From positions 1-35,815 of IMG/VR virus record IMGVR_UViG_3300048929_000783: a stretch of 35,815 bases of DNA; one strand, written 5' to 3'. Shown here in pieces: positions 31,523-35,815 of this stretch. Numbering within the stretch: the stretch's first letter is position 1; the number at the start of each line of letters is the position of its first letter. The notes under the pieces were generated by a model. It worked only from the letters and a program-made list of their open reading frames with translations, was not told the origin of the DNA and searched no databases. This DNA is from a virus. Made by a program: the position numbers and the translations under genes.

Positions 31523-34500
31523 ATGAGGTCCAATCCTGATCGGTCCGCGCGCTTTCGCGCTCTCGCAATTGCCTACTACCAAGCCGTGCACGCTGCCGAA
31601 CAAGCTGCGGTCGAGGGTGAGGATGAGGCGCAGTTAACGGCACCGGTCAGCAATCTGTTTTCCGGCCTGTCAAGCCTCGCAGCGCTCGGTAATCTACGGC
31701 TCATACGGGAGACGCGGCTGGAGTCTACTCGCCCGGACTTTGCAGCGATCCTCACTCGCGCCGGAAAGACGTACCAAAAGGGGTACGTCGAACTAAAGGC
31801 GCCCGTCTACTCGGTGGATGCTTCCCTGTGGACAGGTCGCAATGCTCGTCAGTGGGAGCGGATGAAGAGCGAGGCAGAAATTCTAATCGTATGTAATGGC
31901 CTTCATGCACAGCTTTACCGCGACGGCGAACCGGTCGGTGCCGCTGCGGAACTGCCATACAATGACCCGGAGCACTGGGAGTGGACCAACCTCGTTCACC
32001 TTCTCGATTCGTTTTTTTCGCTTACCCCCACGCCGATTATCAATGTGGCAGAGCTCTCAAGGCGGCTCGCTGTTCGAACTGCCGATCTGCGAGACCGCTT
32101 GCTCTGGTTGCTGGAGCAAGAGGGGCCAGCGGCGACAGCGACGAACGGCGGCTACCAAGCTTGGCGTCAGCACGTATATCTCCATGCCAGCCCTAGGGAC
32201 TTCGCTGACGGCATTTCGCAAGTTGTGGCCTACGGCATGGTCCTGGCGGTGTTGTCGACGGATAGGTCCGCGTTAGACAAAGATGGCGATGGGCATATCA
32301 CCGTGGCCGAAGCTAGGGTTGCCATTAGAACGCTAAGCCCGGTTCTTGCTGCCGCGTTTGCCCCCCTAATCGATAAGCCGGCGCTTGCGCAGGCCGTGGA
32401 GATCGAGCTTGGCGCACTTGAGACTCTGGTAAGTGCGATCAATGCAGAGAGGGTGAACTGCAGCGGCGATCATAGAGGCGATCCGTGGCTCTACTTCTAT
32501 GAAGACTTCCTCAGTGTATACGATCCCGAAGAGCGAAAGCAGGCGGGCGTCTACTACACGCCTATCGACGTGGTGCAGGCAATGGTCAACATCACCGATC
32601 ACCTACTTGTCGAACGGTTCGGGAAGAGGACGGGGTTCGCGGATCCGACTGTCGTTACACTCGATCCGGCGACGGGCACAGGTACGTTCCCCCTCGCGAT
32701 TATCGATAAGGCCGCGGCGCGCGCAAGGGAGGTCCGAGGACAGGCTGGTCCAGCACAGGCCGCCGCAAACCTTGCCCGTACGCTGCTTGCTTTCGAGCTG
32801 CTTCCCGGTCCATATTCCGTCGCTCACCTTCGGCTCTCTCAGCGGTTGACCAGTCTGTCGAATGGGCAGGGCGCTGCGCGCGTTGTTCTCACCGACACGC
32901 TGGAGTCGCCGCTTGACCCTAATGATCAGCTTGCCCTGTTCGGTGACGCCGAAGTGCTCGCGGCCGAGCAGAACCGCGCGAAACGCATCAAGCTGGATCA
33001 GCGAGTGACAGTCGTCATCGGAAATCCCCCTTACCGCCGTGTTGAGCGCGAAATGGAAGGTCGCGGTTCAGGTGGTTGGGTCATTGACGGTCGCGTGCCT
33101 GGTCGGAGATCGAGAAAAAGCCTGTTCGATGACATTCTCGATATCGCGCGGGCAAATACAATTTTCAGCCATCAGGCAAGCCTCTACAATCTCTATGTTT
33201 ATTTCTGGCGCTGGGCGATGTGGAAGGCGTTTGAGGCGCATGGCCCCGGTCCGGGCGTTGTTGCTTTCATCACCGCTAGTAGTTGGCTCGCGGGACCGGG
33301 TTTTGTCGGGCTGCGCCAACTTGTTCGAGAGAAGTGTGATGAGGCGTGGGTCATTGATCTTGGGGGCAATAATCGAGGCGCAATCCCCGAGGAGAACGTG
33401 TTTGCGATTGAGACCCCGGTTTCGATCGTCATTCTCGTGCGGGATGGACCTTCAGATCGAGGAACTCCCGCAATTGTTCACTACCGCCGGCTGACTGGCA
33501 CAGCGGCGACGAAGCTGCAGGCTATGCGAGAGATCGCGTCCTCTGCATCGCCGCTAGATGGAGAGTGGGAACTTGCTCCTTCCGGGGCGCTCGACCCCTT
33601 CAAGCCTGCGACCGGCGGTGCCGGGTGGGCGGACATGCCGCTAATAACGAATATATTCCCTTGGCAGCAACCTGGCTGCAAATTCGGCCGGACTTGGCCA
33701 ATCTCACCGTCGCCTCAGCTACTCGAAGATCGCTGGCGGCGCTTTGCACGCGCGCCCGGTTTGGAGAAGGAAGTGCTCTTCTCCACCGCGTCCACTGGCC
33801 GCACGATCCACACGAAAGTCGCAGGCTTGCCACGTCTCGTTGAAGCGAACGGCAAAACTCCGCATCCGCCGATAGTACGGTATGGTTACCGAAGCTTCGA
33901 CAGGCAGTGGGCATACGCTGATCCGAGAGTAGCGGCGCTCGAAAGACCATCGCTGTGGCAAAGTCTCTCAGACAGCCAAATCTTCCTATGCTCCCTCTTG
34001 ACCGGCCAAGTCTCCGAGGGGCCGTCGTTGGTCTGCTCTACCGCTGTCCCCGACCTTCACTACTTTCGTGGGAACTACGGAGGGAAAGATATAATCCCCC
34101 TTTACAGGGATGCGCACCGGAGGTCGCCTAATCTAACACGCGGACTTGCTCGCCTGCTCGCAGAACGGTTGGAGATCGAGCCACCAAGCGTCGATGATGT
34201 CGCGGCATATGTCTACGCGCTGCTCAGTGCATCTGCGTTTCAGGCCAGATTCTCAGAGGAGTTGCGCACGCCCGGACTTCGGGTGCCTTTGACCTCGGAG
34301 TCAGACCTCTGGGGAGAAGCAGTCGATGCGGGTAAAGATCTCCTTTGGCTCCACAGCTACTGCGAGCGAATGCAGAATCCAGCACAAGGTCGAGGAAGGC
34401 ACCTTCCGCCTGTGGCCGGACTTGGCTGGGATGCACCGGTGATCACCATCCCCTGGGATCTCAATGATGTCAGCTATGACGAAGGGAGCGGCACGCTGAA

Positions 34501-34870
34501 GATCGGGGACGGTTGCGTCAGTGGCGTCCGCGCTGACGCCTGGGCCTACCAGGTGAGCGGCATGCCCGTTGTAAGGAAATGGCTGGGCTATCGTACGGCG
34601 AAAGGTGTCGGGCGTGCAACAAGTTCGGGTAGTGAACTCGACCGGCTGCGTCCGATCGCCTGGCTTGACGAATGGAATGACGAGTTGCTCGACCTACTGC
34701 GGGTGCTGACGTTGACACTGGATAAGCAGGAGGCGCTTTCCGACTTGCTGTCTCGCATCTGCACCGGAGAGCTGATCCCAGCGAATGTCCTGCCAAACCC
34801 AACGGCGGCCGAGCGAAAGGTTCCTCGTTCCAGCGCGGCCCCTGGATTTGCGTTCGACGGCGGCCACTGA
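31523..34870 (+). CDS. single-chain restriction-methylase, Type ISP/IIG-like without helicase
   Basis: 1115-aa enzyme from ATG at 31523; a TTG at 31427 would add 32 non-family-like residues, so the start is uncertain. N-terminal nuclease: RPDF (D72) and VELK (E90, K92), a PD-(D/E)XK signature. A helical linker holds an EF-hand-like loop (DKDGDGHITVAE, 252-263). The N6-adenine methylase follows: GVYYTP, motif I DPATGTGTF (381-389) and NPPY (501-504). The C-terminal third, with VSGMPVVRKWLGYRTAKGVG and EWNDELLDLLRVLTLTLD, is the Type ISP target-recognition domain. Type ISP enzymes carry a helicase between nuclease and methylase; here there is none and the length is shorter. Restriction of foreign DNA with self-methylation is expected. 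Confidence 0.85.
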   Translation: MRSNPDRSARFRALAIAYYQAVHAAEQAAVEGEDEAQLTAPVSNLFSGLSSLAALGNLRLIRETRLESTRPDFAAILTRAGKTYQKGYVELKAPVYSVDASLWTGRNARQWERMKSEAEILIVCNGLHAQLYRDGEPVGAAAELPYNDPEHWEWTNLVHLLDSFFSLTPTPIINVAELSRRLAVRTADLRDRLLWLLEQEGPAATATNGGYQAWRQHVYLHASPRDFADGISQVVAYGMVLAVLSTDRSALDKDGDGHITVAEARVAIRTLSPVLAAAFAPLIDKPALAQAVEIELGALETLVSAINAERVNCSGDHRGDPWLYFYEDFLSVYDPEERKQAGVYYTPIDVVQAMVNITDHLLVERFGKRTGFADPTVVTLDPATGTGTFPLAIIDKAAARAREVRGQAGPAQAAANLARTLLAFELLPGPYSVAHLRLSQRLTSLSNGQGAARVVLTDTLESPLDPNDQLALFGDAEVLAAEQNRAKRIKLDQRVTVVIGNPPYRRVEREMEGRGSGGWVIDGRVPGRRSRKSLFDDILDIARANTIFSHQASLYNLYVYFWRWAMWKAFEAHGPGPGVVAFITASSWLAGPGFVGLRQLVREKCDEAWVIDLGGNNRGAIPEENVFAIETPVSIVILVRDGPSDRGTPAIVHYRRLTGTAATKLQAMREIASSASPLDGEWELAPSGALDPFKPATGGAGWADMPLITNIFPWQQPGCKFGRTWPISPSPQLLEDRWRRFARAPGLEKEVLFSTASTGRTIHTKVAGLPRLVEANGKTPHPPIVRYGYRSFDRQWAYADPRVAALERPSLWQSLSDSQIFLCSLLTGQVSEGPSLVCSTAVPDLHYFRGNYGGKDIIPLYRDAHRRSPNLTRGLARLLAERLEIEPPSVDDVAAYVYALLSASAFQARFSEELRTPGLRVPLTSESDLWGEAVDAGKDLLWLHSYCERMQNPAQGRGRHLPPVAGLGWDAPVITIPWDLNDVSYDEGSGTLKIGDGCVSGVRADAWAYQVSGMPVVRKWLGYRTAKGVGRATSSGSELDRLRPIAWLDEWNDELLDLLRVLTLTLDKQEALSDLLSRICTGELIPANVLPNPTAAERKVPRSSAAPGFAFDGGH

Positions 34871-35087
34871 GGGGGGTATTGCGACGCTTGCTTCTTCACA
34901 GCTTTATAGATGACCGCCAGAAACTCGCCGGGGGCCCCATGAGGTTGTATGGTTGCTCGGGGAAGTACTGGACGTCCGCTCCTGGGGACCCGCAGTTCGA
35001 CGTGTCGCTTCGTAAGGGCAGGAAAGTCCCAAACTTGGACCATTGGGACGTATGCTGTCTTCTGCTCCAGTCGCGGCAAGAAGCCTC

Positions 35088-35414
35088 CTATCGCAACGCC
35101 CGCGACTGCCGCTTCCACTCCCGCTCCGGCGGCATGGGCAGCACCACAGTCGCACTGCACTCATTCACCGTCTCGATCCGCACCGGCCACACCTTTTGCC
35201 GCCACTGCGCCACGCAAACGATGCACCAGAACCGGCGGCGCACCTCGGGCAGGCGATCGTCCCACCCGCGCCGCTGGAAATGCCACCACAGGCCGTGGGG
35301 ATCGAAGGTCATCGAATGCCCGCAGCGGCAAACCGGGCGCACGACCAGGCGAAGCGCGGCGGCATCGGTGAGCGAGGTGGGCTCCATCAGGCCCGCCGCG
35401 TTCCAGCGCGGCAT
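35088..35414 (-). CDS. putative zinc-ribbon protein, unknown
   Basis: 108-aa protein with two Cys/His clusters, CRCGH (C29, C31, H33) and CIVC (C64, C67), separated by FDPHGLWWHFQRRGWDDRLPEV, a very aromatic linker. This suggests a zinc ribbon that binds nucleic acid or protein. It starts 6 bases after the 61-aa gene stop, so the two probably form one SOS-controlled unit. I do not recognise the family by name. The 217 bases between it and the restriction-methylase stop hold no gene that I can support. Confidence 0.65.
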   Translation of the reverse strand: MPRWNAAGLMEPTSLTDAAALRLVVRPVCRCGHSMTFDPHGLWWHFQRRGWDDRLPEVRRRFWCIVCVAQWRQKVWPVRIETVNECSATVVLPMPPEREWKRQSRALR

Positions 35415-35420
35415 GGCGCG

Positions 35421-35606
35421 TCACAGTTTCAGGCCGAGCTGCTCGGCTTTGGGCGGGGCGGCCTGCAGGCGTTCGGCGATAGCGCCGGCGAGCTCGCGGG
35501 CAGCGTCTTCGCGCAGGGTGGGGGAAGGGGCGGTGATGCCGACGCGCGCCCAGCCAGGGGCCTCGAGGATCGCGTCCGCCATGATGTCGAGGTCGATTCG
35601 TTCCAT
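35421..35606 (-). CDS. DUF6771-like small protein, SOS-controlled
   Basis: 61-aa protein: MERIDLDIMADAILEAPGWARVGITAP followed by LREDAARELAGAIAERL (in parts). The ILEAPGWARVGITAP stretch matches the small DUF6771 family that is common in sphingomonads beside SRAP genes. ATG at 35606 is chosen because the LexA box ends 11 bases before it; a longer frame to 35666 would run through the box. Function of the family is unknown; the SOS box suggests a role in DNA damage response. Confidence 0.72.
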   Translation of the reverse strand: MERIDLDIMADAILEAPGWARVGITAPSPTLREDAARELAGAIAERLQAAPPKAEQLGLKL

Positions 35607-35616
35607 GGCGATATTG

Positions 35617-35631
35617 GAACATAATAGGAAC
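35617..35631. promoter_or_regulatory. LexA (SOS) box between DUF6771-like gene and SRAP remnant
   Basis: GAAC-ATAATAG-GAAC on the plus strand, GTTC-N7-GTTC on the minus strand. Compared with the dam box at 30421, the 16 bases from GAACATA to GGAACA differ only at two central positions. It lies directly before the leftward 61-aa gene and 59 bases before the rightward SRAP start, so it could control both. Confidence 0.75.
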
Positions 35632-35689
35632 AAACGCGCAAGCCGGCCCGCGATTTGACTCTGCACGTCGGGCGGCAGACATCGAGGCC

Positions 35690-35815
35690 ATGTGCAACCT
35701 TTACCGCCTGCGCGCCAACCAGGCCGAAGTGGCCCAGATATTCGCCGCCGAGGCCGTGCCGGGCGGTACCCATCCGGTGGGCCCGCCTTGCCTGGCCTTG
35801 AGCGAACGCTCTTAA
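35690..35815 (+). pseudogene. truncated SRAP (YedK/HMCES-like) gene
   Basis: 41 codons ending in TAA at the last base of the window. The first about 22 residues, MCNLYRLRANQAEVAQIFAA, match SRAP proteins, whose Cys2 forms a protective thiazolidine link with abasic sites in single-stranded DNA. After EAVPG the sequence leaves the family pattern and soon stops; intact proteins have about 200 residues with downstream Asn, Glu and His catalytic residues. This is a 5' remnant or a frameshifted copy, perhaps cut by recombination. A GAGG precedes the ATG. Confidence 0.7.

Noticed and set aside
31494-31526. Ten-codon mini-frame whose stop overlaps the restriction-methylase ATG
   Set aside because: Could be a leader peptide but too short to support without conservation data.
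34588-35160. Leftward frame of 190 codons over the end of the restriction-methylase
   Set aside because: Overlaps a well-supported gene by almost 300 bases; the part outside could be a fossil but no family is recognisable.
1-35815. Integrase, replication initiator, tRNA genes, CRISPR arrays, insertion sequences
   Set aside because: Looked for on both strands; none could be supported from the sequence.

Overview
The window is most of a P2-like (Peduovirus-type, contractile-tail) prophage in a high-GC alphaproteobacterium, most likely a sphingomonad. The evidence is a near-complete P2 morphogenesis set (P Q O N M L X R S, V W J I H, FI FII E/E' T U D), strong GC bias outside two accessory islands, and SOS boxes of the alphaproteobacterial GTTC-N7-GTTC type. 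No integrase, replication initiator (gpA) or tRNA is visible, so at least one end of the prophage lies outside the window, probably to the left where the early leftward operon continues.

Layout. 1-2058: leftward early operon, led by a YdaS/Cro-like regulator and containing an Ogr/Delta-type late activator plus small zinc-finger and membrane proteins. 2059-2142: switch region with tandem operator-like repeats. 2143-2811: rightward CI-like S24 repressor. 2851-5876: AT-richer accessory island with an unrecognised 223-aa protein and a 703-aa GHKL ATPase fused to a PD-(D/E)XK nuclease. 5888-12599: leftward tail and baseplate operon (V W FI FII E/E' T U D). 12711-19568: rightward baseplate and fibre operon (J I H, further fibre proteins, one with an SGNH esterase-like domain). 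19661-20898: rightward endolysin and nested spanin genes. 20923-21822: leftward toxin-antitoxin cassette (HigB-HigA-like plus an orphan short HicB). 21873-27208: leftward tail-completion, holin, head-completion and capsid operon (O N M L, 80-aa ORF, X, Y-like, small ORF, R, S). 27354-31261: rightward terminase, portal and Dam methylase. 31523-34870: second accessory gene, a single-chain restriction-methylase of Type ISP/IIG kind. 35088-35815: two small leftward genes and a truncated SRAP (YedK/HMCES) gene.

Regulation seen in the sequence. Three intergenic 21-bp palindromes, TTGTRAR-N7-CTYACAA, occur only at the heads of late operons: V/J (12645), lysis (19571) and O/P (27286). They look like the binding sites of the window's own Ogr protein, and the two divergent ones could each fire both flanking operons. 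The early operon would therefore make Ogr, which switches on all late genes. Two nearly identical SOS boxes precede the dam gene (30421) and the 61-aa gene next to the SRAP remnant (35617), so DNA damage should induce these together with the host SOS response. Structural stoichiometry seems tuned by a -1 frameshift signal in gene E, a terminator behind the capsid gene N, and a strong hairpin behind the tube gene FII.

The most interesting parts are the two accessory islands at positions where P2-like phages carry anti-phage genes: the GHKL ATPase-nuclease with its unknown AT-rich neighbour, and the helicase-less Type ISP-like enzyme with a perfect EF-hand loop.
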